Origin: Cycas panzhihuaensis
Taxonomy: Eukaryota > Cycadophyta
DNA: 64,000 nt
Direction: 5' to 3'
NCBI GenBank assembly: GCA_023213395.1
Contig: CM041465.1
Coordinates: 72,795,741-72,859,740, forward strand
Shown: one piece after another, positions 12,667 through 23,608 of the stretch
How the letters are laid out: the number at the start of each line of letters is the position of its first letter
Numbering within the stretch: position 1 is the first letter of the stretch
Notes under the pieces: model-generated
The model's input: only the letters and a program-made list of their open reading frames with translations
What the model was told of the DNA's origin: nothing
The model's database searches: none
Position numbers and translations under genes: made by a program

Positions 12667-14950
12667 TGAAAGGTTTTTGAACTTAGTTTGTTTAAGCACT
12701 GTTAGTTTGTTATCCTTGTCTCCTGTTCTTGAAATCTGTGCACTGGACTATCCTCTGTCCCTGCACTTGAAGAAGTTCATTCTTGTACTGTCCTTCCTAC
12801 ATTCTCAAGACACACATGCATTGCCCAAAGTCAGGCATAAAGGACATGCATGCAAGGACTGCTCAGCCGCCTAATCGCCTCCATTTAATCAAGACAGTCA
12901 GCTTAGCATCGCCATTTTAGGCGCCCAGTCAGTAGGCCCAGTCAACACTATCCAACTAGCGGTGCCAACTCAGCACTGTCCAGTTAGCAGTGCTAACTCA
13001 GCACTACATTTTAAGCACACAGCAGCACTCAAACTGCCAAGTCAGCGCACAGTGCCCAGTCAGCACTCTCATACTGCCAACTCAACACACTGTTCAGTTA
13101 GCAAAGTGCCAACTCAGCAGGCTATCCAATCATCAGTGCACAGCTATCACTGCCCATTTAAGAACCCAGCATTACCAACTCAGCACTATCTACTTCAAGA
13201 ACTCTGCCTAGTCATCACACGTACCAACTCAAGAAAGTTATCCAATCATCAATTAGCACAATGCCGCCCATTTAAGAACCCAACATCAAGCTCAAGAATC
13301 GCCACCAAGACATTGAAGTCAAGACACAAGTCAAGACATCATTCGAGTCAAGACACCAAATCTCTCTCACCGCCAAATTTCAAAGATTAAGTCAAGAAGA
13401 TATCGCCCGTTAGCAAAGGTCCACCAAAGACACAGCTCATCTCATGTCCAAATTTCAAAGATATCGCCAAGTCACCGCCTACCAAAGATATTATCCTCTC
13501 AACAGGCCCAATCAACATAAAGGTTAACCCAAATATCATCGCCGCTTGTCATCGCCTCAACAAGAAGACATCGCTTAAATTGCCACCGCCAACAAGACAT
13601 ATCTCAAGAGATCTAACAAAGATAGTTGTCACTACCAACAAGAAGGCTAACTCAAAGAAAGTGCTAGCTCAACAAATTGCCAGCTCAGCTCAGCATTAGA
13701 AAATCAACCCCTTGAAAGAATATTTTCAACAATATGCTCATGTGAATCAAATTTTTTTAAGAGATTTTTTTTTTACTTAAATTTCTCAAAGGGGGAGTCT
13801 TAAAAGACTTTAAGTCTTTATAGCTAGGCCTACTTGAAGATTTTTTTTTTTACAGACATTGGTAGTCTTAATTACCTTAAGAAATCTGTTTTCTTTTAGT
13901 GAGATTTAATCTCACTTATAAAGTCTTTTTAAGTGGTTCTTAAAAGTACCTTTTTGTATTTCATCGCTTTTAAGCTCTTTCATGCTATTAAAGCATCCTT
14001 GAGCTTAATTAATGTAATCAAGAGGCATATCTACATTGTAAAGGTGAAGAAAATTACCACCTAACTTCATTTTTTTGGCACCTTGCATGGTGACCTTAGC
14101 CTTCCTAAGTTCAAAAAGGGAAAGGCTCATTGTGAAACTTAATAAAATCACAATTTTCTTGGATTGTTGAGACATTTTTAAGTCTCAACAGCTGCTGCGT
14201 GGAGTTTGTGTTGGCTTTGGAGCATTTCTTGAGTACACCTTTCTTGTGGCTTCATCACTTCATCAGATTTTGAAGGTTAAAAGGAACCATTTTTTTGTTG
14301 TCTTCATCAAAGGTTCCTTACATCATTTTCTTTTAAGTACTCAAAGTACTTTATCATTGTACTCAAGCATACATAGCACCTCACTTGGATCATAAAGCAC
14401 TTGAAATCTTTTTGTGCTCATTCTTTCATTGCTTCTTAAGAAGCATTCTTTGTAAGCCAAAAGGCATGAAAATCCAAGTAAGAAGATATTAAAAATTCAC
14501 TTAGACTTATTTAAAAGTGAATTTAAAATCTGTTGGAGAGGCTCGAAAAAGGTTCAAACCTTGCCTCTAAATTAACCTTAAGCTTGGTGCATTCCCTAGG
14601 GGACCAACCGAATGCATTTGGCCAAGGTACGACAATTAAGGTTGCTTGAGGGAAAGGAGGTTCGAAAAGGGTGTTATCAATGTGAATCCTAGGGAAAGCA
14701 TGGTACGTCCATGTAGATCAACCCTACCTGCCTTGTCCTAGATTTAACTTGGTCAACATTTGGATCTTCTCTATAAGATCAAGTTGGACCAACTCTATAG
14801 CCTAGTTCTCCACCCCTCATCATTCCATTTAGTTGTTGGATCTTCTAGTAAGATCATGACTGTTGGTCTTGTTAGAAGGTGGAACTTAAGCAACGAAAGC
14901 TTTGAGTTTCCAAGTTATCTGCTAGCTTCAAGTGTTAATCAAGTGGAAAG
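12667..14950 (+). other. 2.3-kb leader of element B with degenerate CAACTCAGCAC repeats
   Basis: The leader is unusually long and has no recognisable protein. From about 12900 to 13700 it is low complexity, with recurring variants of CCAACTCAGCAC, GCCCAGTCAGCAC and CATTTAAGAACCCA plus AAGACATCGCC-type units, all A/C/G-rich on this strand. The open stretch at 12962-13390 is compositional (Ser/Gln/His-rich) and I do not call it a gene. From 13740 it turns T-rich, and a less biased block (14530-14760) precedes gag. Nothing links it to the copia core; it may be captured DNA. Confidence 0.7.
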
Positions 14951-15745
14951 ATGGCTGCCATAAACATGCTTAATGCATGTACCATAAGGCTAATGAGGCA
15001 ATCAAATTATCAAGAATGGAAAAGAATCACAAAAAATCTCTTGATAATGAATGAATTTTGGGGATATGTTTCTGGAAGAATTCCCAATCCTGCACTTGTG
15101 GATGATAATAATGAAAATCAACCTGTACCTGTGGATGATGAATATGTTGCTGCATGGGAGGCCAAAGACGAAATTGCTTTGGCATTCATTCGTATGGTTG
15201 TGGACATAAATGTAGACCAAAATATTTCTTCTGCAAAATCTTCTAAGGAAGCATGGGACACATTGTCCTCTTTGTATGAAAGGCGAGATGAAGCTCGCAT
15301 TTTGATGATAAAAGCAAAATTGTACTCCATCAAATTTGTAAAGCCAACGTCGGCATTCTTGTCCTCCATTAAGGAGGTTTGTAATGAATTAAATATTTTA
15401 GGTAGTCCAGCTATAAGAGATGAAATCGTAGACTCCATCACAAAAGCACTACCAAAGGACTACAACGGCTTTATATCATCAACTACACGAGATGGTTCAC
15501 TAAGGGAGATGACATTCAATGAACTTGAAAGCTTATTGCTTCAAGAAGAACAAATTTATGCTAAGGATAATGAAGAACCATCTACAACAGGTGCTTTCAC
15601 AGCAAAGGCAAAGGCAAATCAAAAATCTAAACCTGCATTCACAAAGCAGTTTGGAAATATGAACATTGGATCTTCCAAGTCCAATGTCATATGCCATTAT
15701 TGTGGCAAACCTAGCCACATTGCACCTGATTACAGAAAGAAGTAA
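14951..15745 (+). CDS. gag: Element B gag (capsid and nucleocapsid)
   Basis: This is an open 264-residue copia gag starting MAAINMLNA. The N-terminal capsid domain shows the typical NYQEWKR near residue 20, and a UBN2-like core carries KEAWDTLSSLYERRDEAR near residues 98-115. The C-terminal zinc knuckle has C248, C251 and H256 in C-X2-C-X4-H-X4 spacing, but the last zinc ligand is Tyr261 instead of Cys. The reading stops at TAA right after the knuckle and then continues in the same frame through a Gln-rich linker with further stops, so the original was probably one gag-pol frame. Gag would package the element RNA into particles. Its close relative is the gag of element I. Confidence 0.88.
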   Translation: MAAINMLNACTIRLMRQSNYQEWKRITKNLLIMNEFWGYVSGRIPNPALVDDNNENQPVPVDDEYVAAWEAKDEIALAFIRMVVDINVDQNISSAKSSKEAWDTLSSLYERRDEARILMIKAKLYSIKFVKPTSAFLSSIKEVCNELNILGSPAIRDEIVDSITKALPKDYNGFISSTTRDGSLREMTFNELESLLLQEEQIYAKDNEEPSTTGAFTAKAKANQKSKPAFTKQFGNMNIGSSKSNVICHYCGKPSHIAPDYRKK

Positions 15746-15908
15746 GTGGATCTTCGAAGATAGCAGCAGCAGCAGCCACAGGGTCAAAGACAATAGTAGC
15801 CACGACAATAGTTTCAACAAAGGTTCCAACAGCCAGATCACCAGCAGAATCCCCCTCGATCAAATTGAGGTGCCTATCGAGGAGGTCCAAGAGGTGGGGG
15901 GGGGTTAA
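15746..15908 (+). pseudogene. Element B Gln-rich gag-protease linker with clustered stops
   Basis: In the gag frame this linker reads Gln/Pro/Arg-rich, and nearly every stop in it is TAG or TAA within a run of CAG/CAA codons, as expected from C-to-T mutation. A G9 run (15896-15904) ends it. Gln-rich linkers after the zinc knuckle are common in plant copia gag proteins. Confidence 0.65.
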
Positions 15909-15956
15909 AGAGGTGGCTACCAATGCCATTTTAATCAGTTTGCCAATGAAGACAAA

Positions 15957-16550
15957 TTGTTTTGTGCATACCAATCATGCAACATTAACAACACTTGGAT
16001 CGTCGATTCAAGAGCTTCTCAACATATGACAGGGAGTGAAGAACTCCTATGCAACATCAAGGAAGGTAAAGGTCAATCAGTGACCTTTGGAAATGCTGAA
16101 TCAGTTGAGATTTCAGGAATAGGCACTATAGCTCCTTTTCATTCTCCTCAAAATCCTTCCTCATCATTTCCCAACAGTTATGCCTACTTCATTCCTTCTA
16201 TGGAGAAGAATCTGCTATCTGTTAGCCAGTTGAACAAGCAACACATGAGCATACTATTTAAAAATGGGAAATGTATCATTTGTGACAAAGATGATCAGAT
16301 CGTAGCTGTAGCCTATGAGGATCAAGGTCTTTACAAGTTAGATGCCAATAACATTACTCTTGATTTTGCTTACTCTGGTTCCACATCTTTGTCAAAAATT
16401 CGCTTATGGCATCAACGCTCAAGACATTTAAGCCTAGACAATCAAGCGGATGATAAACAAAAGCATGGTGTATGGGCTTCCAAAGATGTATGGTTCAAAA
16501 TGTCTTGCGAAGCTTGCATAATGGGGACACAACATCTCTTTTTTTCCTAG
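15957..16550 (+). pseudogene. Element B protease and GAG-pre-integrase
   Basis: The open stretch covers the aspartic protease and the pre-integrase domain. The active site reads WIVDSRASQHMTG where DSGAS is expected, so the invariant Gly is Arg (a G-to-A type change), which should inactivate the protease. The flap-side FIPSMEKNLLSVSQL follows, then WHQRSRHLS (pre-integrase His) and CEACIMGTQH, the zinc-binding cysteines of integrase. A frameshift in the T-run at about 16537-16547 breaks the link to integrase, which resumes with PRGKAWRA in the next frame. Confidence 0.85.
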
Positions 16551-17535
16551 AGGCAAAGCATGGCGTGCATCTTATCCTTTGCAGTTAGTTCACTAAGACT
16601 TGTGTGGACCCATGTCCACCCAATCCTTTGGAGGAGCATTGTACTATATATCTTTCATTGATGACTTCTCTCACAAAGTCTGGGTCTACTTCCTAAATAA
16701 AAAATCAGAAGCCTTATCCAAGTTCAAAGAGTTCAAGGCGAAAGTAGAAAATGAATCTGGCTACTCAATTGGCACATTAAGGTCAGATAATGGAGGTGAA
16801 TTCACTTCAAATGAATTCAACCAATTTTGTAAGGATAATGGAATTCGAAGACAACTCACAGCTCCTCATACTCCTCAGCAAAATGGAGTCTCCGAGAAGA
16901 TGAATAGAACTTTGGCTAATAAAGCCAAAATAATGATGCATGCAAAAGGGCTTCCAAGAGCTTACTGGGTCGAAGCATTTCATACAGCAGCCTATGTGGC
17001 CAATCGAAGCCCTACAACAACAGTCACTGATATCACACCTGAGGAGGCATGGTCTGGAAAGAAGCCAACTATCAGCCATTTGAGGACATTCGGGTGTACT
17101 ACGTATATGCATATACCAGATCAACAAAGAACAAAGTTGGACAAACATAGACTCAAATGCATTTTTGTAGGATATGTAATCCATAGCAAAGCCTACAAGT
17201 TGTATGATCAAGTTGGGAGAAAAATGCATCTCTCAAGAGATGTAATCTTTGTTGAGGATGATAAAAAAGAGTTGGATATGGCATCAATCCAACCCCCCAT
17301 TGACAAAGGGAAAAAGATTGTTGAGGACTTCCCTTCCTCTCAATCTTATACACCATGTTCTTCATCTGCACCTCCTGTACCATCTACTTCATCTTCATCT
17401 ACTCCACTTGAACCTTCCACTTCATCTTCTATTACTCCTACACTTAGACCAGAAGATATTGAGGTTCATGCCACATCATTTCATAAGTTACCTAAGTGGT
17501 ACACTCAAACCAGTGACAGATGGTCATATCATTGA
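16551..17535 (+). pseudogene. Element B integrase
   Basis: The integrase catalytic core has all three acidic residues visible: Asp in DLCGPM (16597), Asp in LRSDNGGEF (about 16786) and Glu in NGVSEKMNR (about 16893). A TAA at 16594-16596 sits just before the first Asp. The C-terminal part includes the conserved FGCTTYMHIP, LDKHRLKCIFVGY and KAYKLYD motifs of copia integrase. A Ser/Pro/Thr-rich linker leads to LPKWYTQT, after which the frame is lost at 17535. Integrase would insert the cDNA and leave the 5-bp duplication seen here. Confidence 0.88.
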
Positions 17536-17539
17536 AGGG

Positions 17540-17932
17540 AAACGTCCATCCAAGTATCGGCAGCAAACAAACTTTGCACTTATAGCTAAAGTGCTTTCTA
17601 TTGATGAGCCTACTACCTTTGCAGAGGCTTCACAAAGTGATAGTTGGAAAGCTTCCATGGATGAAGAGATTCAATCCATTCACAAGAATGGTACTTGGGA
17701 CTTGGTCGAATTGGCTCCACACAAACAGGCAATTAGTTATAAATGGGTCTACAAGACCAAATTCCATGTTGATGGGACACTCTGCCGACGTAAAGCAAGA
17801 CTTGTAGCAAAGGGGTTCAAGCAAAAGGAAGGAATTGATTACGAGGAGACCTTTGCACCTGTAGCAAACATGAACACCATTAGACTTCTCTTGGCCTTAG
17901 CTGCACAATGCCCATATATCAGATGGACGTGA
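17540..17932 (+). pseudogene. Element B reverse transcriptase, N-terminal half
   Basis: In the frame after the break at 17535 this reads as the start of copia [39 protein letters not shown] and [12 protein letters not shown], ending in [12 protein letters not shown]. It is interrupted by a further frameshift at about 17910-17925; the rest continues at 17908 in another frame (overlap due to the shift). Confidence 0.88.
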
Positions 17933-18339
17933 AGAGCGCCTTCCTCAATGATGATGTTCAAGAGGAGGTGTACTTGGAGCAACCTCCTGGTTACAAGGAA
18001 CAAGGCAAGGAGTATTTAGTATGTCGCCTCAAGAAGGCTTTGCATGGCTTGAAGCAAGCTCCTAGGGCATGGTACGCAAAAATCGATGAATACTTTTTGA
18101 GACATGGGTTTCATCGATCCACATCTGATCTAAACTTGTATATCAAACATGAACATCACCATGTCATTTATGTTGCCTTGTATGTAGATGACTTAGTGAT
18201 CACGGGTGATGACACTAAGCTCATCAATGTTCTCCAGGATGATTTGAAGAGAAGTTTTGAGATGACTGATCTTGGACTTCTCCATTATTTTCTAGGCCTT
18301 GAGGTATGGCAGCAGCCAGGCTATATCTTCATTTCCTAA
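17908..18339 (+). pseudogene. Element B reverse transcriptase, catalytic half
   Basis: It reads [28 protein letters not shown] and the catalytic LYVDDLVITGDD motif (YVDD intact), then EMTDLGLLHYFLGLEV. The stop at 18337-18339 (TAA in place of a CAA-like codon) separates it from RNase H. It would copy element RNA into DNA inside the particle. Confidence 0.9.
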
Positions 18340-19126
18340 GCAAAATATTCTTGGGACATCTTGCAGAGATTCAGGATGCACGACTGCAAGATGCCACCTA
18401 CACCCATGGAGAACGGCACCAAGCTTTCTCTTAATGAGGAAGCTAAACCAACAGATTCCACTCTTTATCGACAGTTGATTGGTAGCTTGATATATCTCAC
18501 CAACACTCGTCCAGACATCTCATTTGCAGTTGGGATTTGCTCTCGCTTCATGTCTCAACCCAATCAGAAGCATTGGCAAGCAGCAAAACGCATACTCAAG
18601 TATATCAAAGGAACATTGCATCTTGGACTTGAGTATGTACTTAAGGAGAGCTTCACTTTGGAGGGGTTCTCTGATTCTGATTGGGAAGGATGCCAGGATA
18701 GCAGGAAATCAACCTTGGGTTACTGTTTCACCCTTGGTTCATCAGCTGTTTCATGGAATTGCAAGAAGAAACCAAATGTTACCTTGTCCTCCACTGAAGC
18801 AGAGTACAAAGCTACAACGGTCGACAGTGAGGCTATCCGCTTCGACGGATTCTTGGTGAGCTTGGATTTCAAAGAAGAAAGAACCGACCAAAGATTCATT
18901 GTGATAATTAGAGTGTCCTCAAGCTAACTAAGAATCCAGTCTTCCACGCACGGACCAAACATATTAAAGTTCACCATCATTTCATCAGGGAGCATGTACA
19001 CAGTGGTGAGATCACTCTTCAATATTGACTAACGGAGTAGCAGATGACAGATATCTTTACCAAGCCACTTGGTAGAGACAAATTTGTAAAATTTAGAGAT
19101 GGTCTAGGAGTCCGACTCAATATTAT
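18340..19126 (+). pseudogene. Element B RT connection and RNase H
   Basis: The reading continues with LYRQLIGSLIYLTNTRPDISFAV-type connection sequence (18460-18540), FSDSDWEGC near 18670 (catalytic Asp of RNase H) and LSSTEAEYKA near 18786. A frameshift follows at about 18820-18850. The tail is readable in another frame as VHHHFIREHV and DIFTKPLGRDKF near 19050-19085. The 3' untranslated segment leads directly to the PPT. Confidence 0.85.
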
Positions 19127-19133
19127 AAATAAT

Positions 19134-19142
19134 AAGGGGGGG
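19134..19142 (+). other. Polypurine tract of element B
   Basis: AAGGGGGGG directly abuts the TG of the 3' LTR; it primes plus-strand synthesis. Confidence 0.9.
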
Positions 19143-19682
19143 TGTTAAACCTCATGGTTTACCTTATGTTTATAATGTTAAGCTAATGTACTTTCTATTT
19201 TTGTATTATATGTGAACTTTTACACTTTTCTACTTTAGGTGTAACTTTATCACTTAAGTGATAAAGTACACACCCACTTTATGTCTAGTGACATAACGTT
19301 GTAACTTAAGCGTCAAATGACCCCCTTGCACTTTTGCTCACATGAGCTCCCAATGGACACTTGTCCTACATGCAAGCATGCATTGCATGATTGACACTTG
19401 TTAATCATGCAATAGCCTTTGGTCTCTCATCTTCTTCTATTTAAAGAGGCCTCTCTTCATTGTTGCTCATCATGAGAGGAGGAGCTCATTGTTATTCTGT
19501 CAGTTTGCTAATCAAGTTGAAGCATTCTTTGGTGGTTGGACTAATTCCAACTCCCCTTCATTGTATTTTGATCTTGCTCCTATTTCTCTTTGTGTTCTTT
19601 ATGTTTTATGCTTCATGCATTTGTGATATTATGCTTTTACTTATGATCTTGGGACTAATGTGGCTTAATGCCCATTTTCAGA
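19143..19682 (+). repeat. 3' LTR of element B
   Basis: It runs TGTTAAACC to TTTTCAGA. Comparison with the 5' LTR shows a C-to-G change in the terminal CA. It is followed directly by TSD GCCTA at 19683-19687. Confidence 0.93.
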
Positions 19683-21641
19683 GCCTATTCCCACATTCCT
19701 GATCAAAGAAGATTAAAATTAGATGATCATAGTGTCAAATGCATCTTCATTGACTATAGTGAAACTTCTAAGCCATACAAGGTATATGATCCCAAATCAA
19801 GAAAAGTTATGTTAAGCAAGGATGTTAAGTTTCAGGAAGATACCTACTATTAAGACAATCAAGAAAAGAAAAAGGAGGTTGCCATAAAATTTAATACATC
19901 TTCTAAATCCAAATATATGGCTCTTATATTTAATTATAAGAGAAGCATCAATGAACCTAGTGAGGAAGGAACTTCATCTCAACCTCTACCATAATACCTA
20001 CCTAAATGGGTTCATCAAAATCATGATTTAGAAGACATCTTGGATAATAATAGAAGATACACATGCTTATATAGGGTTAACTTTGCCTTAATGATCAAGG
20101 TATTAAAGACTCATGAGCATCAAACCTTTGTTGAGGATAATCGATATGAATGTTGGTAGAAAGCTATGGAAGATGAATACAACTCAATTATTAAGAATGA
20201 CACATGGGAGCTAGTTGACTTACCCCAAAAGAAGAAGGCTATTGATATAAAATGGGTCTATAAGACCATATTTTGCTCAGATGGCTCCATTGAAAAATAT
20301 AAGGCTAGATTGGTTGCAAAAGTGTATGCTCAAAAAGAAGGCATAGACTATATGGAAACTTTTGCCCCTGTTGCTAGGATGGAATCCATCAGAATGATGA
20401 TGAGTATAGCAGCCTAAATGGGTTAAAAAGTTTATCAAATGGATGTCAAAAGTGCCTTCCTAAATAACTACATCAAATAAGACATTTATGTCATTCAACC
20501 CCTCAATTTTGAAGTCAAGGAAGAAGAGAACAAAGTGTACAAACTAAAAAAGGCACTATATGGTCTAAAATAAGCACCCAGGGCTTGGTATTCCCACATA
20601 GATAAATATTTTAGAGATCAAGGGTTTAAGAGATCTCAAGCAGATCTAAACTTGTATATCCAAATTAAGGGAAGTTCAATCTTAATTGTAGGTCTTTATG
20701 CGGATGATCTAGTATATACTGGAAATGACTCCCATTTCTTACATCAATTCAAAGATGCTATGTGTAAAGAATTTGAGATGATAGATTTAGGTCTTATCTA
20801 TTACTTCCTAAGATTGGAAGTTTGGAAAGACAAGAAGGGAATTTTCATCTTCCAACACAAATACACATTCTACTACAAAGGTTCATAATAACAGACTGTA
20901 AACTATTGGTAACCCTAGTAGAAAAATGAATTAAACTCTCTAAGATAAATGACTCTACTTTGGTTAATTTAACACTCTATAGATAGCTTATTAGTAGTTT
21001 AATATACTTGACATCTACCTGACCAGATATAACACACTCAATTATTGTTGTATCTAGGTTCATGCATGATCCAAAGACCTCTCATTGCCAAGCAGCTAAG
21101 AGAATCCTTAGATATTTTAAAGGAACTCCAGATTTTAGGCTATACTACAAAGCTACCTTTAAATTTTAGTTGATTAGCTATATGGATTTAGATTGGGTAG
21201 GAGATGTTGATGATAGAAAATCTATAATGGGTTATATATTTAGTATGGGATCAACAACAATAGCATGGAGCATAAAGAAGTAGAATAAAATTTCCTTATC
21301 CATAGTTGAGGCAAAATATAAAGTAATAGTAACAGGAGCATATGAGTCAATTTGGTTGAGAAGACTATTATAGGATTTCTAGATTAAACAGTAAGGTCCC
21401 ACCAAAATTTGGTGTGATAATTAAAGCATCATCCAAATGGAAAAGAATCTAGCCTTCCATGGAAAAATAAAACATATCAAGACTTAACACCATTTCATTT
21501 GGCAACTAGTATAAGTAGAAGAAATCAAGTTAGTGTATTACAACACTGAAGATCAAATAGCAGACATATTTACAAAGGATTTGGAAAAAATCAAATTCTA
21601 GAAATTCAGAGAAAGTTTGGAAGTCTTTTACATTGGGCATT
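19683..21641 (+). pseudogene. Element A integrase end, reverse transcriptase and RNase H
   Basis: This resumes A after B: DQRRLKLDDHSVKCIF (integrase C-terminus), then RT from about 20160 with [17 protein letters not shown] and [14 protein letters not shown]. Next come [19 protein letters not shown], and LYADDLVYTGND at about 20692-20728 (YADD in place of YVDD; both Asp kept). After 20888 a frameshift occurs and RNase H is readable as SLIYLTST, AKRILRYFKGT, WVGDVDDRKS and DQIADIFTKDL near 21551-21583. There are many TAA/TAG stops. The short open pieces 19668-19853, 20166-20417 and 20652-20888 belong to this one gene. Confidence 0.87.
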
Positions 21642-21976
21642 ATGGGGGAGAATGTTTGGATAACCCCCAATGTATCTAAGGAGTTGTGCACCTAGGGCCC
21701 CTCAAAGCCACCTTTGAGCCCCTCTAGGACACCTAGAGCCAAATATTAGCCGCCTAAAGCCACCTAAAGTTGATGTAACATTCTTAAGGTATATGTTATA
21801 TTTATTAATTACATTTTTTAATATTAATTTAAATTATTTTTGCTAACGTACAAGTTAGGTTGAGGCACTTGCTACCTCCCTAAATTTTTATTTATGGGGT
21901 GGGAATACCTCCTTGGTATTTTTTAACATTACTATTATTTAGAAATTGTAGTCCCGCTTTGCTCCTTTGCAACCCA
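21642..21976 (+). repeat. Polypurine tract and 3' LTR of element A
   Basis: PPT TATGGGGGAGAA at 21641-21652 is followed by an LTR starting TGTTTGGATAACCCCC at 21653 and ending AACCCA at 21976. It is about 26 bp shorter than the 5' copy, through a deletion near 21940. Confidence 0.85.
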
Positions 21977-22693
21977 AAATTTCTTCAATTGGTATCAAAG
22001 TAGATCTATTTTCTTACATTTAGTATCAAAGATATGGTGTGCTTATTACAAAATATTAGAGCTAATGGTATAACCCTATGAAGTATGTTTAAGACTTGAA
22101 GCAGATTTTATAATCTTACTTATATTAAATCCTTATAAAAGGTTTTTACAAGTGATTTTTTATGATGATATAGGGTATATTGTTGAGCCAAACTTTTTAA
22201 AAAGAAATTAGGAACCGGGTTGATTTATTGCTAAATATGATGGATATATGATCAAATTGGCCTTTGATTAGAAAATGGTGGTGAGAATCTATTTATTACA
22301 ATTTTGTAGATATTATTTTATATATGTGGGCCTTATATTACAAGAAATACACCCTAGAAACGTGATTAAAGACTATTTCAAGTGATATTTGAGGCTTCAA
22401 ACTATCTTGCCATTTTGGTTCTAATGTAGAGGCCATTGTGAGTGTCCCAATGGAGATTTCTTATCATAATGAACCAATTTTCTTTAGTTTATTGTCATTC
22501 ACCATTAAACCATTTTGAATGATAACAAATGTAAATGAGTTTTTTTTTAATAAGTTCATAGGTCATAACCTCAAATATTTGAAAATATGAGCAATATTTT
22601 TTATAATATTTTACATATATGAGAACTTCCATAGTGTGATCTGATGTTTAGAATCTTGTTCTATGGTGAATTTGCTTATTTGGTAGTATTGAT
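21977..22693. other. R copy 1 continuation and unassigned AT-rich DNA
   Basis: The first ~14 bp continue repeat R after the A insertion. TGGTATCAAAG at 21990 resembles a primer site. The remaining ~690 bp contain no gene that I can recognise. Confidence 0.4.
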
Positions 22694-22911
22694 TATTAGG
22701 ATATAATGTTTTATCCTAAGCTAAAGGGGTAATGTTACACCCTCAATTTATAACTTCCACCAAATATTGTGCACATGTCAATCTGGGAAGAGTCAGTTAC
22801 AAATCAAATTGTAATAGACACAACATTGATGTATATTTATAGAGATAATATCTCCAAGTTAATTCAAGTATTCATTCCCTTTTTTATCTTCAAATTTTCT
22901 TTGTTTTAACA
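22694..22911 (+). repeat. 5' LTR of element C
   Basis: It begins TATTAGGATATAATG (TG mutated to TA) and ends TTTTAACA. Just inside the start an 8-bp inverted repeat TTAGGATA/TATCCTAA forms a terminal hairpin, also present in the 3' LTR. Confidence 0.87.
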
Positions 22912-23608
22912 TGGCATCAGAGTAGGTCAGATTGCTCATTTGATCAAGGAGAGAGAGAGAGATAGAGAGAGAGGATCTAATTTTCTGAGGCCTATTTCTT
23001 GAATTCTAAATCTTCAAGAAGAGAAAGTCTAGAAATCACTAAAAAGAAGTTTTCATCTATAGAATTCACTATATGGATCTGTATAGAAATTGTACAAATA
23101 TTTTTTTTCAAAGATCTCAGATTTGAATGAAATTTGGTGAGTGAGTAGATGTCATTAATGGCATCATTTTTCTCAATTGCATCATCTTCATCTGAGATCA
23201 TCTTAAGCTACTTTTTCCCTATTTTTTGTCTATGTGTGTTTAGAGGAAATTTCTATAAAAATCTTCAATGTTTCAATGAGAAACATCAGTCTTAAAATTT
23301 ATATATTAAAGATTGAAAGCCATTGAGAGCAATTTCAAAGTGATTTAAAGGATTTTTTTATTGTTTCAAAGAATTTTTTTAGAAAATCCTAGCCCCCCCT
23401 CTCTAGCTATCAGGTTAAATTTCTACAATGCCAGTGACTATTTTAGAAAACTGATTTTAGATATAGAATTAGCATATGATAAAATTCATTTTAAGGTATA
23501 TTTTGTTTCCATTCATACAGTTAGGGTTTTGTATAAAAATCTATATAGTTGTATGATCAACTTATTTTCTACTATCAGTAATGGTCTGTCCTATCTTAGG
23601 TTTGTCAG

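Larger units (their letters stand above)
12114..19682 (+). mobile_element. Copia retrotransposon B, full length, nested in A
   Basis: This 7569-bp element has 539/540-bp LTRs, PBS TGGTATCAGAGC at 12655, a 2.3-kb leader with degenerate repeats, gag at 14951, protease, integrase, RT, RNase H, PPT AAGGGGGGG at 19134-19142 and a 5-bp TSD. Domain order (integrase before RT) is diagnostic of Ty1/copia. The LTRs differ at roughly two dozen sites by eye, about 4 percent, making B the youngest-looking complete copy here. Point stops and frameshifts in gag-pol and a protease active-site change indicate it is not autonomous. Confidence 0.95.

Noticed and set aside
12962-13390. 142-codon open frame in the B leader
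   Set aside because: Composition follows the degenerate DNA repeats and no domain is visible.
21990-22001. TGGTATCAAAG after element A taken as an A primer site
   Set aside because: A primer site cannot follow the 3' LTR of the same element; it more likely belongs to R or is chance.
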